The translations under genes were made by a program, and so were the position numbers. This document shows, in pieces, positions 31,848 through 42,799 of a stretch of DNA of 64,000 nucleotides. The DNA comes from Pseudomonadota bacterium (lineage in GTDB: Bacteria; Pseudomonadota; Alphaproteobacteria; Rhizobiales; Pleomorphomonadaceae): the NCBI GenBank assembly GCA_018262575.1, contig JAGSYU010000007.1, forward strand, positions 1 through 64,000, read 5' to 3'. The notes beneath the pieces were generated by a model, which saw nothing but the letters and a program-made list of their open reading frames with translations, had not been told where the DNA came from and did not search any database. Numbering within the stretch: the stretch's first letter is position 1; each line of letters starts with the position of its first letter.

Positions 31848-32897
31848 ATGAAGGCTGGTAAAGCGACGAGCGAACGTCGCCTCCTCAGGGTCCTCGATGG
31901 CGAGATACTCTGGCCCCCACCGGTCTGGATGATGCGCCAAGCCGGTCGCTATCTTCCCGAGTATCGGGCGACGCGGGCGAAAGCAGGTTCGTTCCTCGAT
32001 CTCTGCTATGCGCCCGCTCTTGCGACCGAGGTGACGCTGCAGCCGATCCGTCGCTTCGGCTTCGACGCAGCGATCCTGTTCTCCGATATCCTGGTCATGC
32101 CCCACGCTCTCGGCCAGAAGGTGTGGTTCGTCGAAGGTGAGGGTCCGCGGCTCGAGCCGATTGACCTTGGTCGTCTTGATCTTGACCCGGATCGTGTTTT
32201 GCCGCGGCTCGAACCGGTCATCGAGGCGGTGGCTGGCATCCGGGCGAAGCTCCCTGAGGAGACGGCACTCCTTGGCTTCTGCGGGGCACCCTGGACGCTG
32301 ATCACCTACATGATTGCCGGCCGGGGCACGCCGGATCAGATGCCGGCGCGACGGGCGGTTTTTGCCGATCCCAACGGTATCGACCGCCTGGTCGATATCT
32401 TGGTGGCGGCATCGATTGATTATCTCGTTGCCCAGCTCAGGGCTGGTGCCGATGCGGTGCAGATCTTCGATACCTGGGCCGGCGGGCTTGACGATGCCGG
32501 CTTTTGCCGTCTGGTGATCGAACCGACTCGACGCATTGTCGAGGGTGTTCGCGCTAAGGTACCGGGTGCGCGAATAATCGGTTTTCCGAAAGGGGCAGGC
32601 GGACATCTGCCGGCCTTTGTGCGGCAGACGGGGGTCGATGCTGTCGGTGTCGACTGGCAAGCCTCGCTTGATTTTGTCCGAGATGCCGTGCAGCCGCTCG
32701 CCGCCGTACAGGGCAATCTCGACCCGCTGCATCTGATTACCGGAGGGGACGCGCTTGACACCGCCGTCGATCGCATCCTCGATCGACTTGGCAAGGGAAG
32801 GTTGGTTTTCAACCTTGGACACGGCATCACGCCGGATGGATTGATTGACAACGTCGCGCGCATGCTGGCTCGGGTGCGCGGGGCCGGAGGGCGGTGA
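31848..32897 (+). CDS. hemE: uroporphyrinogen decarboxylase
   Basis: [66 protein letters not shown]; start choice inferred. Confidence 0.95.
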   Translation: MKAGKATSERRLLRVLDGEILWPPPVWMMRQAGRYLPEYRATRAKAGSFLDLCYAPALATEVTLQPIRRFGFDAAILFSDILVMPHALGQKVWFVEGEGPRLEPIDLGRLDLDPDRVLPRLEPVIEAVAGIRAKLPEETALLGFCGAPWTLITYMIAGRGTPDQMPARRAVFADPNGIDRLVDILVAASIDYLVAQLRAGADAVQIFDTWAGGLDDAGFCRLVIEPTRRIVEGVRAKVPGARIIGFPKGAGGHLPAFVRQTGVDAVGVDWQASLDFVRDAVQPLAAVQGNLDPLHLITGGDALDTAVDRILDRLGKGRLVFNLGHGITPDGLIDNVARMLARVRGAGGR

Positions 32898-33331
32898 TGG
32901 GCCTTGCCTATGAGTGGATCAAGATCGGTCACCTGTTTTCGGTGATCGCTTGGATGGCCGGTATTTTCTATTTGCCGCGTCTTTTCGTCTACCACGCCGA
33001 CGCCGTGGCCGGCTCGGTACAGTCTGAAACCTTCAAGGTGATGGAACGCCGGCTCCTCAAGGGAATCATGCGGCCGGCCATGTATGGCACCTGGGGGTTT
33101 GGCTTTTGGCTCGGTCTGAAGGGGGGATGGTTTGTTGGCGTCTCCTGGCTGTGGCTGAAGCTTCTTTTTGTGCTTGGCCTCACCGTTTATCACTATCAGC
33201 TTGATGCTTGGCGCAAGGCCTTCGCACAAGACGCCAACCGGCACGCCTCGCGCTTCTTCCGGATGATGAACGAGCTGCCGACACTGCTGTTGTTCGCCAT
33301 TCTGGTGCTGGTGGTCGTGAAGCCGTTCTGA
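32894..33331 (+). CDS. hemJ: HemJ/CopD-like protoporphyrinogen oxidase membrane protein
   Basis: [53 protein letters not shown]; downstream of hemE. Confidence 0.9.
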   Translation: MMGLAYEWIKIGHLFSVIAWMAGIFYLPRLFVYHADAVAGSVQSETFKVMERRLLKGIMRPAMYGTWGFGFWLGLKGGWFVGVSWLWLKLLFVLGLTVYHYQLDAWRKAFAQDANRHASRFFRMMNELPTLLLFAILVLVVVKPF

Positions 33332-33582
33332 GGGTGGTCGGCCGGCGAGAATAGCCTGCCGGCTTGCCGCGCCGGATGGAACAGAGTATAGCGAACGTCG
33401 TCCCTCACTTCGCGGGCAGGCGTCTTTCGGACGAGAAGTCCGGAAAGGTCTTCCTGTGGCGGCTCCCCGCCGTCACTGCCAGCTCGCGTCTTTCGGAAAA
33501 GATCATCGATGCGTATCCCCACAAGGGGAGCTTTGTCTTTTCGATCTCATTTCCATTTTTCCAGCCAAGAGATGCCTCGTCC

Positions 33583-34848
33583 ATGTCGGAGATGAAACTC
33601 CAGGATCTCAAGAAAAAGACCCCCACCGAACTTCTGGCCGTCGCCGAGGAGGTCGAGGTAGAGAACGCCTCGACCATGCGCAAACAGGAACTGCTGTTTG
33701 CCATCCTGAAGCAGCTTGCCGACCAGGAGGTCGAGATCATCGGCGAGGGCGTCGTCGAAGTGCTGCAAGACGGTTTCGGTTTCCTGCGCTCGCCCGACGC
33801 CAACTATCTGCCGGGTCCCGACGACATCTACATTTCGCCGGCACAGATCCGCCGCTTTTCGCTCAGGACCGGCGACACTGTCGAAGGACAGATCCGCAGC
33901 CCAAAAGAGGGGGAGCGCTATTTTGCGCTGCTCAAGGTCAACACCGTCAATTTCGAGGACCCGGAGAAGGCGCGCCACAAGGTGCACTTCGACAACCTGA
34001 CGCCGCTCTATCCTGACGAGCGCTTCCGCATGGAAGTCGAGGGCGTGCCGTCGAAGGATTTTTCGGCCCGCGTCATCGATATCGTGGCGCCGCTCGGCAA
34101 GGGCCAGCGTGCGCTGATCGTGGCGCCGCCGCGGACCGGCAAGACGGTGCTGTTGCAGAACATCGCCCACTCGATCACGTCCAACCACCCGGAATGCTAC
34201 CTGATCGTCCTGCTGATCGACGAGCGCCCGGAAGAGGTGACCGACATGCAGCGCTCGGTGCGGGGTGAGGTGGTGTCCTCCACCTTCGACGAGCCGGCGA
34301 CGCGTCACGTTCAGGTGGCGGAAATGGTCATCGAGAAGGCCAAGCGTCTGGTTGAGCATGGCCGCGACGTCGTTATCCTGCTCGATTCGATTACCCGCCT
34401 CGGCCGTGCCTACAACACGGTGGTTCCATCTTCCGGCAAAGTGCTGACCGGCGGTGTCGACGCCAACGCGTTGCAGCGGCCCAAGCGCTTCTTCGGCGCC
34501 GCCCGTAACATTGAGCAAGGCGGTTCGCTGACCATCATTGCCACGGCGCTGATCGACACCGGCAGTCGCATGGACGAGGTGATCTTCGAAGAGTTCAAAG
34601 GTACCGGCAACTCTGAAATCATCCTTGACCGCAAGATCTCCGACAAGCGTGTGTTCCCGGCGATCGATATCCAGCGCTCCGGCACCCGCAAGGAAGACCT
34701 GCTGGTGGTTCCGGACAAGCTCAAGAAAACCTTTGTGCTCCGGCGTATCCTCAATCCGATGGGGACCACCGACGCCACGGAGTTCCTGCTGGACAAGCTT
34801 CGGCAGACGCGGACCAACAGCGATTTCTTCGATTCCATGAACACCTGA
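33583..34848 (+). CDS. rho: transcription termination factor Rho
   Basis: [47 protein letters not shown]; start trimmed. Confidence 0.97.
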   Translation: MSEMKLQDLKKKTPTELLAVAEEVEVENASTMRKQELLFAILKQLADQEVEIIGEGVVEVLQDGFGFLRSPDANYLPGPDDIYISPAQIRRFSLRTGDTVEGQIRSPKEGERYFALLKVNTVNFEDPEKARHKVHFDNLTPLYPDERFRMEVEGVPSKDFSARVIDIVAPLGKGQRALIVAPPRTGKTVLLQNIAHSITSNHPECYLIVLLIDERPEEVTDMQRSVRGEVVSSTFDEPATRHVQVAEMVIEKAKRLVEHGRDVVILLDSITRLGRAYNTVVPSSGKVLTGGVDANALQRPKRFFGAARNIEQGGSLTIIATALIDTGSRMDEVIFEEFKGTGNSEIILDRKISDKRVFPAIDIQRSGTRKEDLLVVPDKLKKTFVLRRILNPMGTTDATEFLLDKLRQTRTNSDFFDSMNT

Positions 34849-34859
34849 CAGCGCGCCGG

Positions 34860-34875
34860 TGTTTCACGTGAATCA
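34860..34875. other. parS-like site 1
   Basis: TGTTTCACGTGAATCA, 15/16 match to TGTTTCACGTGAAACA. Confidence 0.85.
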
Positions 34876-34924
34876 GTGACCGCCGATCGATTCGCTTCCG
34901 TTCCGCATCAGGACAACACGACAG

Positions 34925-34943
34925 AGGGCCCCACTGGGGCCCT
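34925..34943. terminator. hairpin downstream of rho
   Basis: AGGGCCCC-act-GGGGCCCT perfect stem. Confidence 0.55.
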
Positions 34944-35029
34944 TCGCCATTTCAGACCCGTGACCAAGCTCTCCCCGGGCGCGTCGTGATGAGCTGCCCG
35001 AAGTCGCAAGCTTGCTGAAGGATTGAGTC

Positions 35030-36328
35030 GTGGCCGATACGATCTTTGCGGTGTCGTCAGGTGCCCTGCCAAGCGGAGTAGCCGTACTGCGCGTGTCAGG
35101 TCCCGCCGTTCGATTCACACTCGAAACGACGATCGGCGGCCAGCCAGTACCGCGCCGCGCCGCGCTGACGACGATTCGCGGGGCGGCCGGCGAAGTGATC
35201 GACCGCGGCCTGGTGCTGTTCTTTCCGGGACCCAGCAGCTTTACCGGCGAGGACGTGGCCGAATTCCATCTGCATGGTGGCCGCGCCGTGGTGGCCGCCT
35301 TTCTGGCTTTCCTTGGGAGCTTGCCGGGACTGAGGTTGGCCGAGGCCGGCGAATTCACCCGTCGGGCTTTTGAGAATGGCCGGCTCGATCTGACGGAAGC
35401 CGAAGGACTTGCCGACCTGATTGCCGCCGAGACGGACGCTCAACGGCGACAAGCCTTACGTCTTGCCGGAGGCGCATTCCGCGCGCGGGCGGAGGACTGG
35501 CGGCGGCGCCTCGTCGACCTCCGTGCACACATTGAGGCCGACCTCGACTTTTCCGATGAACAGGATGTTCCGGAGGACATCTCGGCCGACCTTGGTAAAG
35601 GCATTGCCGGGTTGCTGGCGGAGATGGAACGCGAACTCCTGGCCGGCCGACGGGGTGAACGCGTTCGTGACGGTTTTGACGTGGTGGTGCTTGGCGCGCC
35701 AAATGCCGGCAAGTCCAGTCTCGTGAATGCTATGGCCGAACGCGATGTCGCCATCGTCACCGATATTCCCGGCACTACCCGGGACCTTTTGGAAGTTCGC
35801 CTTGATCTTGGTGGCTATGCGGTAACTCTGGTCGACACCGCCGGGATCAGAGAGGGTGGCGACGTCATTGAAGCGGAAGGCATGCGACGGGGCCGCGCAC
35901 GCGCTGCAGCAGCTGATCTCATCCTGTGGCTCGACGAGGGTGGTGGCGACCCGCCTGGGGAGATGACCGCGCTTGGTGTTCCGGTCCTCACCCTCCGGAC
36001 AAAAGCCGATCTGGAGCCGGTTGGCGGCGCGGCGCCAGCGATATCGGTTTATGACCGCGCATCGATCAACTGGCTTCTCGACCGTCTATCGCGGGAGGCT
36101 GCTGATCGACTTGGTGGCGAAGCGCCGCTGGTCAGCCGAATGCGTCAGCGACAGTGTCTTGAACGGGCGGCTGAGGCGTTGAGGGAGGCGCAATCGCCGG
36201 GCTTGCCTGGCGAGGTTGTTGCGGACCGGTTGCGTCAGGCGGGAGATGCGATGGGCCGGTTGACCGGTCGCATTGACGTTGAAGAGGTTCTTGGCTCGAT
36301 ATTCTCGACCTTTTGCATCGGTAAGTGA
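35030..36328 (+). CDS. mnmE: tRNA modification GTPase MnmE
   Basis: DTIFAVSSGALPSGVAVLRVSGP, GAPNAGKSSLVNAMAERDVAIVTDIPGTTRD, C-terminal CIGK. Confidence 0.97.
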   Translation: MADTIFAVSSGALPSGVAVLRVSGPAVRFTLETTIGGQPVPRRAALTTIRGAAGEVIDRGLVLFFPGPSSFTGEDVAEFHLHGGRAVVAAFLAFLGSLPGLRLAEAGEFTRRAFENGRLDLTEAEGLADLIAAETDAQRRQALRLAGGAFRARAEDWRRRLVDLRAHIEADLDFSDEQDVPEDISADLGKGIAGLLAEMERELLAGRRGERVRDGFDVVVLGAPNAGKSSLVNAMAERDVAIVTDIPGTTRDLLEVRLDLGGYAVTLVDTAGIREGGDVIEAEGMRRGRARAAAADLILWLDEGGGDPPGEMTALGVPVLTLRTKADLEPVGGAAPAISVYDRASINWLLDRLSREAADRLGGEAPLVSRMRQRQCLERAAEALREAQSPGLPGEVVADRLRQAGDAMGRLTGRIDVEEVLGSIFSTFCIGK

Positions 36329-36450
36329 TCGATTCATCTCCGAAACGAATTGCCGGTGTCGGGTCGGACGCTTGCCTAAGGCCGTTCGTCAGGCTCGATT
36401 TGCGTTCGAGGCGACCGCAAATCGGGGGGCCGATTCTGAGAAAATTAACG

Positions 36451-36468
36451 GTGTTTCACGTGAAACAC
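36451..36468. other. parS site 2 (perfect palindrome)
   Basis: GTGTTTCACGTGAAACAC containing exact TGTTTCACGTGAAACA. Confidence 0.93.
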
Positions 36469-36483
36469 TCCACAGGCTGTGGA
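36469..36483. other. short dyad abutting parS2 with DnaA-box-like half
   Basis: TCCACAG-g-CTGTGGA; overlapping TGTGGAAAA at 36478-36486. Confidence 0.5.
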
Positions 36484-36492
36484 AAAGTATTC

Positions 36493-36515
36493 GGATTCGC
36501 TTCCGAACCGAATCC
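36493..36515. repeat. GATTCGCTTCCG-type palindromic element
   Basis: GGATTCG-cttccgaac-CGAATCC inverted repeat; related copies elsewhere in window. Confidence 0.6.
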
Positions 36516-36709
36516 GGAAATCCGGCTTTCTTGACCAGAACCAAGCTCCGGAAAGGCGGAAATCTGCGCTTTCGGCTTTGACCTGGCCTGCTGATTTGGC
36601 CTAATAAGACCGCCCCGTTTCTTAACGCCCTTTGGCGATGCGCGCCGGAATCCCGGGCGCACCCCGCCATTTTGACCGCATCACGCAGGTAGGCACGATT
36701 TTGGAATTG

Positions 36710-38590
36710 ATGGTGAGTGACCAGAACCGCTTCGACGTGATCGTCATCGGCGGTGGACACGCCGGCGCCGAGGCGGCGCATGCGGCGGCACGCAGCGGTG
36801 CCAGAACTGCGCTGGTAACGCATAATTTCTCAACGGTTGGCGCCATGTCCTGCAATCCGGCCATTGGCGGTCTTGGCAAAGGTCATCTGGTGCGTGAGGT
36901 CGATGCCCTTGATGGCCTGATGGGGCGTGTCGCTGATGCTGCCGGCATCCAGTTCCGCCTGCTGAATCGACGCAAGGGGCCGGCGGTGCGAGGGCCTCGA
37001 GCTCAGGCCGACCGCGCGCTTTATAAGGCGGCAATGCAGGCCGAACTGACGACCGCCGATCTGACGGTGATCGAAGGGGAGGCCGACGATCTTGACGTGG
37101 CGAATGGCCGGGTAACCGCGGTGATCATGGCCGACGGCCGACGCCTCGCCACTGGCGCGGTGGTGCTGACCACTGGCACCTTTCTATCCGGCCTTATTCA
37201 TCTCGGACCCAAAACGACGCCCGCCGGTCGCATCGGCGAGAAGCCGGCGCTTGGTCTGTCCCAAACGCTGGCGCGATTGGGTCTCCGCCTCGGCCGCCTC
37301 AAGACCGGGACGCCGCCGCGCCTGGATCGCAACACTATCGATTATGCGGCGCTGGAGTCGCAGCCAGGCGACGATGAACCTGAGCCTTTCTCGACGCTGA
37401 CCGCGGCAATTACTCGGCCGCAGGTTGCCTGCCATATAACCCGCACGAGCGATGCCACACACCAGGTGATCCGGGACAACGTGCATCGCTCGCCCATGTA
37501 TTCTGGCCAGATCGGCAGCCGCGGTCCGCGTTATTGTCCGTCGATCGAGGACAAGATCGTTCGCTTCGGTGACCGCGACGGCCATCAGATCTTCCTCGAA
37601 CCGGAAGGACTCGATAGCGACCTCGTCTATCCGAACGGTATCTCGACCTCATTGCCGGAGGACGTGCAGGACGCCATCATCGCCTCCATTCCTGGCCTCG
37701 AGCACGCGCGCATCGCCCAGTATGGCTACGCGATCGAATATGATCACGTCGATCCGCGCGAGCTGCTGCCGACGTTGGAGGCCAAGAAGCTGACTGGTCT
37801 CTATCTGGCCGGTCAGATCAACGGGACGACGGGCTACGAGGAAGCGGCAGCGCAGGGTCTCGTTGCCGGGCTCAACGCGGCGCGACGGGCCGGCGGGGCG
37901 GACGGCGTGGTGTTCGATCGGGCCGAAGCCTATCTCGGTGTGATGATCGATGATCTCGTCACCAAGGGGGTCAGCGAGCCCTATCGGATGTTCACGTCGC
38001 GCGCCGAATACCGGCTGTCGCTTCGCGCCGATAACGCTGACCAGCGGCTGACGGCACGCGGGCTTGCCCTTGGCATCGTCAGCACGTCGCGCGCTACGGC
38101 CTTCAATGGCAAAATGATGGCTCTCGAGACGGCGCGGCAGCTGGCGCGTTCTCTGTCGCTGAGTCCCCGCGAGGCGGAAGGCCACGGGCTTGCCCTTAAC
38201 CGGGATGGCGTACGCCGTACGGCCTACGAACTTCTATCGTACCCGGATATGTCGTTGGTGCGTCTATCGGCCATCTGGTCCGAACTCGGCCGCTTCGATC
38301 GCGTGACGGTAGCGGCCCTCGAGACCGAGGCCCTTTACTCTGTCTATCTCGACCGCCAGGACGCCGACATTGCTGCTTTCCGTCGCGACGAAGCGCGCGC
38401 GCTGCCGGACGACCTCGACTATGGCGCGGTAACCGGCCTTTCCAATGAGGTGCGACAGAGGCTCGCCGCGGTCCGGCCGGCGACACTTGGACAGGCCGGC
38501 CGCATCGATGGCGTGACACCGGCGAGCCTGACGCTGCTGATCGCGCATCTGCGCAAGCGGGCGGCACAGGTCAGCGGGGAGGTGGCCTGA
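36710..38590 (+). CDS. mnmG: tRNA uridine-5-carboxymethylaminomethyl(34) synthesis enzyme MnmG
   Basis: [62 protein letters not shown]; start trimmed. Confidence 0.97.
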   Translation: MVSDQNRFDVIVIGGGHAGAEAAHAAARSGARTALVTHNFSTVGAMSCNPAIGGLGKGHLVREVDALDGLMGRVADAAGIQFRLLNRRKGPAVRGPRAQADRALYKAAMQAELTTADLTVIEGEADDLDVANGRVTAVIMADGRRLATGAVVLTTGTFLSGLIHLGPKTTPAGRIGEKPALGLSQTLARLGLRLGRLKTGTPPRLDRNTIDYAALESQPGDDEPEPFSTLTAAITRPQVACHITRTSDATHQVIRDNVHRSPMYSGQIGSRGPRYCPSIEDKIVRFGDRDGHQIFLEPEGLDSDLVYPNGISTSLPEDVQDAIIASIPGLEHARIAQYGYAIEYDHVDPRELLPTLEAKKLTGLYLAGQINGTTGYEEAAAQGLVAGLNAARRAGGADGVVFDRAEAYLGVMIDDLVTKGVSEPYRMFTSRAEYRLSLRADNADQRLTARGLALGIVSTSRATAFNGKMMALETARQLARSLSLSPREAEGHGLALNRDGVRRTAYELLSYPDMSLVRLSAIWSELGRFDRVTVAALETEALYSVYLDRQDADIAAFRRDEARALPDDLDYGAVTGLSNEVRQRLAAVRPATLGQAGRIDGVTPASLTLLIAHLRKRAAQVSGEVA

Positions 38591-39297
38591 TGGGTGGCAA
38601 ACCGGCATTTCCCGTTCTGAACGATGCCGATGGCCTTGACGCCGTGCGCACCATCCTGCCGCTCGATGCCGCCATGGAAGCTCGCTTCATTGCGTATGTC
38701 GATCTCGTTCGAAAATGGCAGCCAGTCAAGAATCTGGTCGCGTCCTCGACGCTCGCCGACATATGGCGCCGGCACGTGGCCGATGGCGCGCAGGCGCTGG
38801 CCGCCTTGCCTGAGGCAAGACGCTGGCTTGATCTTGGGTCGGGGGCCGGGTTTCCGGGCCTCGTCACCGCCATTCTGCTCGCTGATGTCGACGGTGGAGC
38901 GGTGACGCTGGTGGAGTCCAATGGACGCAAGGCGGCCTTCCTGCAGACTGTGGCGCGCGAGTTGAAGCTGCCGGCCAAGATCGTTTCGGTGCGAATCGAG
39001 TCGCTTCCGGAACGAATGGCCACAAGCAGCGATCGATTCGACGCCGTATCGGCGCGGGCGCTGGCATCGCTCGATCACCTTCTGGCCTATGCCGAACCAT
39101 GGCTGACGACCGGGGCGACCGGCGTTTTCCACAAGGGACAGGATTTTGCGGCGGAGCGCCAGCAAGCCGCTCTGTCCTGGAGCTTCGATCTGATAGAACG
39201 GCAGAGCCGGATAGAACCCGACAGCCGTATCGTCCTCGTCGATCATGTCCGCCGGCTGCCGGCTGCCAGCCTTTCAAAGCAGGATGTCCGCCGATGA
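38590..39297 (+). CDS. rsmG: 16S rRNA (guanine(527)-N(7))-methyltransferase RsmG
   Basis: WLDLGSGAGFPGLVTAILLAD, LVESNGRKAAFLQ. Confidence 0.95.
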   Translation: MGGKPAFPVLNDADGLDAVRTILPLDAAMEARFIAYVDLVRKWQPVKNLVASSTLADIWRRHVADGAQALAALPEARRWLDLGSGAGFPGLVTAILLADVDGGAVTLVESNGRKAAFLQTVARELKLPAKIVSVRIESLPERMATSSDRFDAVSARALASLDHLLAYAEPWLTTGATGVFHKGQDFAAERQQAALSWSFDLIERQSRIEPDSRIVLVDHVRRLPAASLSKQDVRR

Positions 39298-40127
39298 ACC
39301 ATCTGCCCCAAAGCCCCCGTGTATTGTCGCTGGCCAACCAGAAGGGTGGCGTCGGCAAAACCACGACGGCCATCAACCTTGGCACAGCGCTGGCCGCCAT
39401 CGGCGAGGAGGTGCTGATCATCGATCTCGATCCGCAGGGCAACGCCTCGACCGGGCTCGGAATCGACCGCAAGTCGCGCAAGGTATCGACCTATGACGTG
39501 CTGATCGGCGAAGCCGAACTTCGGGAGTCACTGGTCCCGACTGCGGTGCCGCGCCTTACCGTGGCGCCGTCGACTCTGGACAATCTTGGCGTGGAACTGG
39601 AGATCGCCAGTGCGGGGGATCGCGCCTTCCGGCTCAGAAAGGCAATCGCTCGGCATGTCGAGGCGCTGGAGGAGGCCGGCAGCCGCGAAAAGCGCTTCAC
39701 CTATGTGCTGATCGATTGTCCGCCGTCGCTCAATCTTCTCACCATCAACGCGCTGTCGGCGTCGCATTCCATCCTGGTGCCGCTGCAGTGCGAATTCTTC
39801 GCGCTCGAGGGCCTGTCGCAGTTGCTGTCCACGGTCGAGCAGGTCAAGCGCAGCCTCAATCCGGAACTCGGCATCCACGGTATCGTGCTGACCATGTATG
39901 ACGGCCGCAACAATCTCAGCGCCCAGGTGGTGCAGGATGTGCGCACCAATATGGGCGATGCTGTTTACGAGACGATCATCCCGCGCAACGTCCGCGTTTC
40001 CGAGGCGCCGTCTTACGGCAAGCCGGCGCTGCTCTACGATCTCAAGTGCACGGGCAGTCAGGCCTACCTGAAGCTGGCCTCGGAAATCATTCAGCGCGAG
40101 CGGCGTTTCCGCGCCGTGGCGGCGTAA
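39294..40127 (+). CDS. parA: chromosome partitioning ATPase ParA
   Basis: RVLSLANQKGGVGKTTTAINLGTALA; DPQGNASTGLGI; start trimmed. Confidence 0.97.
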   Translation: MNHLPQSPRVLSLANQKGGVGKTTTAINLGTALAAIGEEVLIIDLDPQGNASTGLGIDRKSRKVSTYDVLIGEAELRESLVPTAVPRLTVAPSTLDNLGVELEIASAGDRAFRLRKAIARHVEALEEAGSREKRFTYVLIDCPPSLNLLTINALSASHSILVPLQCEFFALEGLSQLLSTVEQVKRSLNPELGIHGIVLTMYDGRNNLSAQVVQDVRTNMGDAVYETIIPRNVRVSEAPSYGKPALLYDLKCTGSQAYLKLASEIIQRERRFRAVAA

Positions 40128-40143
40128 GCAGGAAGGGAAAGTC

Positions 40144-41028
40144 ATGAGCAGCGTCAGCGACGAGAGCGGACGTCGGCGGCTCGGCCGGGGACTGGCGGCG
40201 CTGATCGGCGACGCCAGCTCCGAATTCGAGGTGGTTGAGCGGGTGCGCGGCATCCGCAAAGTGGCGATTGATCTCATTCGGGCCAATCCCAAGAACCCGC
40301 GGCGGCTGTTCAAGGAGGAGGATCTTGCAGAACTGGCCGGCTCCATCCGCCAGCACGGCATGATCCAGCCGGTGGTGGTGCGACCGGCGCCAGGGGGCGG
40401 CAACGGGTATGAACTGATCGCCGGCGAGCGTCGCTGGCGGGCGGCACAGATTGCCGGCCAGCACGAGATTCCGGTCGTCATTCAGGATGTCACCGATCGC
40501 GAGGCGATGGAAATCGCCATCATCGAGAACGTTCAGCGGCAGGATCTCAATCCGCTCGAAGAGGCCATGGGCTACGATCAGCTCATTCAGGAATTTGAAT
40601 ATACGCAGAATGATCTCGCTGCGGTGATCGGCAAAAGTCGCAGTCATGTCGCCAACACGCTGCGCCTTCTCAAGCTGCCGGAAACGGTGAAGCAATATCT
40701 CAATGATGGGGCGCTGACCGCCGGCCACGCCCGCGCCTTGATCGCCGCGCCCGATCCCGCAGGGCTTGCCAAGCGGATCGTCGAGGAGGGACTGACGGTG
40801 CGGTCGGCCGAGACGCTGGCCCAGGCGACGATTTCCGAACCGCATGGTCGGGCCAAGACGCCGAAGCCTGACAAGGACGCCGATACCCGGGCCATTGAGA
40901 AACGCCTGTCCGATGCATTGGGGATCGCTGTCGAGATTCGCCACAAGCCGAATGGCTCCGGCGAGATGCGGCTCCGCTATGTCAGCCTTGACCAGCTCGA
41001 CGACGTCATTCGCCGGCTGGAAGCTTAG
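40144..41028 (+). CDS. parB: chromosome partitioning protein ParB
   Basis: GRGLAALIGD, NPRRLFKEEDLAELAGSIRQHGMIQPVVVRP, GERRWRAAQIAG. Confidence 0.97.
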   Translation: MSSVSDESGRRRLGRGLAALIGDASSEFEVVERVRGIRKVAIDLIRANPKNPRRLFKEEDLAELAGSIRQHGMIQPVVVRPAPGGGNGYELIAGERRWRAAQIAGQHEIPVVIQDVTDREAMEIAIIENVQRQDLNPLEEAMGYDQLIQEFEYTQNDLAAVIGKSRSHVANTLRLLKLPETVKQYLNDGALTAGHARALIAAPDPAGLAKRIVEEGLTVRSAETLAQATISEPHGRAKTPKPDKDADTRAIEKRLSDALGIAVEIRHKPNGSGEMRLRYVSLDQLDDVIRRLEA

Positions 41029-41069
41029 ATTTCCGGCATCGATTCGGCTCCAAACGATTCGTAAACGAA

Positions 41070-41108
41070 ACGCCCCGATGAACACTCATCGGGGCGTAAT
41101 TATTTCGG
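41070..41108. terminator. bidirectional Rho-independent terminator parB/patB
   Basis: ACGCCCCGATG-aacact-CATCGGGGCGT perfect 11-bp stem then AATTATTT; T-rich on opposite strand too. Confidence 0.85.
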
Positions 41109-41150
41109 ATCCGGTTAGAACCGACTGTTAGTGTCCGTCGCCGACGATTG

Positions 41151-42299
41151 TCAGCGCTGAGATAGCGCCCTTACCATACGGTCGATGCCATCATCGAGCA
41201 GGGCGCGCGGGCAGCCGAAGTTAAGGCGGACGTGCTGGTCGTCACTCCCGAAGCTCGGGCCGGGGTTGAAGGCAACCTTGGCTTTATCGAGGAAGAAGCG
41301 GTAGGCGTCGCCCAGGTCGAGAGCCGAACAGTCGAGCCAGGCGAGATAGGTTGCCTCCGGGGCATTGATCCGAATTTCTGGAATCTCCTGGCCGAGGCGG
41401 GTGACCAGATGGTCCCGATTGGCCTTAAGATAGGAGAGAAGCGCCTGCTTCCACGACCGGCCATACCGCAATGCGGCTTCGGTGGCGACGAGACCAAGCA
41501 CGTTGGCGCCTTCGCTCATTCCTAGGTTGGCGCCGATGAAGCGGCGGCGCAGATCGGCGTCGGGAATGATGGCGTAGGCGGTTTTAAGACCGGCAATGTT
41601 GTAGGTCTTGCTGGCGGCCATCAGGGTGACCGTGCGGCGAGCAACCTCCGGCGACAACGCGGCGATCGGCACATGCTTGCTGCTGCCGTAGACGATGTCG
41701 CAATGAATCTCATCCGAAATGATCACTGCGCCGGAGGCGAGGCAGGCGTTGGCAATGGTTTCGAGTTCGGCCCGCGTCCGCGTCCGGCCGGTGGGATTGT
41801 GCGGGTTGCACAGCAGGAAGGCGGCGGCATCCCCCAGCGCGTCGGTCAGGCGGTCGAGGTTGACAGACGAGCCGTCGGCAACCGGCCGTAGCGGTACGTC
41901 GACACGGGCGAGATCCCAATTGCTGGCCGCGGCGAGGATGGGCGGATAAACGGGCGTTTCCACCACCAGGCGGTCGCCGGGCTGGGTGACGGCCTTGAGT
42001 GCCTGGTTGAAGCCGGGCACCACGCCGGGCAGGAACACGACGTCGGCCGGCGATATAGACCACCCATAGAGATCCTGCATGTCGGAGGCGATTACATCGC
42101 GCAGCGTTGCCGGACCGGGACCGCCATAGCCGAACACAGGGTGCTCAAGACGGTCGCGCAAGGCCGCGGCGATCGGTTCGGCCACGGGGAAGTCCATGTC
42201 GGCCACCCACATCGCCAGCACGCCGTCCGGATAGCGGTCCCATTTGGACGTGGGCACCTGCCGTCGGTCGATGACGGTGTCGAAGTCGTGGGCGGTCAT
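41151..42299 (-). CDS. MalY/PatB family PLP-dependent aminotransferase/cystathionine beta-lyase
   Basis: FDTVIDRRQVPTSKWDRYPDGVLAMWVADMDFPVAEPI; NPHNPTGR; SDEIHCDIVY. Confidence 0.92.
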   Translation of the reverse strand: MTAHDFDTVIDRRQVPTSKWDRYPDGVLAMWVADMDFPVAEPIAAALRDRLEHPVFGYGGPGPATLRDVIASDMQDLYGWSISPADVVFLPGVVPGFNQALKAVTQPGDRLVVETPVYPPILAAASNWDLARVDVPLRPVADGSSVNLDRLTDALGDAAAFLLCNPHNPTGRTRTRAELETIANACLASGAVIISDEIHCDIVYGSSKHVPIAALSPEVARRTVTLMAASKTYNIAGLKTAYAIIPDADLRRRFIGANLGMSEGANVLGLVATEAALRYGRSWKQALLSYLKANRDHLVTRLGQEIPEIRINAPEATYLAWLDCSALDLGDAYRFFLDKAKVAFNPGPSFGSDDQHVRLNFGCPRALLDDGIDRMVRALSQR

Positions 42300-42403
42300 G
42301 AAGAAAATGTCCTTATCGCGGATGTGGATCTGGCGAGACTAGACCCAAAGGCTGGCGTTGATCCAGCCCTTCGGACCCTGATGGAACGGCGATAGAGAAG
42401 AGG

Positions 42404-42799
42404 TCAACCGAACCGCTTCGGCTCGATGAGATCCCAGCGGTTGCCGTAGAGGTCCTCGAAGACAGCGACGGTGCCGTAAGCTTCGTGGCGAGGTGCCTCC
42501 AGGAAGCGGACGCCGCGGGCCGAGAACTGCGCATGATCGCGGGCGAAATCGTCGGTTTCGAGGAAGAGGAAGACACGGCCACCGGTCTGGTTACCGATGT
42601 GTGCCACCTGTTCCGGGCCGTCGGCGCGGGCGAGCAGCAAGGCGGTACCGCTGCCAGCCGGACTGACCCGCACCCAGCGCTTGCCATCGCCAAGCGGTGT
42701 GTCGTCGAGCAGTGAGAACCCAAGCGTGCCGACATAGAAGGCAATCGCCTCGTCATAGTCGGCGACCACGAGCGCCAGGCTGGCGATGGTCCGGTTCAT
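42404..42799 (-). CDS. VOC family (glyoxalase/bleomycin resistance-like) protein
   Basis: [40 protein letters not shown]. Confidence 0.88.
   Translation of the reverse strand: MNRTIASLALVVADYDEAIAFYVGTLGFSLLDDTPLGDGKRWVRVSPAGSGTALLLARADGPEQVAHIGNQTGGRVFLFLETDDFARDHAQFSARGVRFLEAPRHEAYGTVAVFEDLYGNRWDLIEPKRFG

Noticed and set aside
32894-33331. hemJ considered as a copper-export CopD protein
   Set aside because: Position directly after hemE and its overall pattern fit HemJ better
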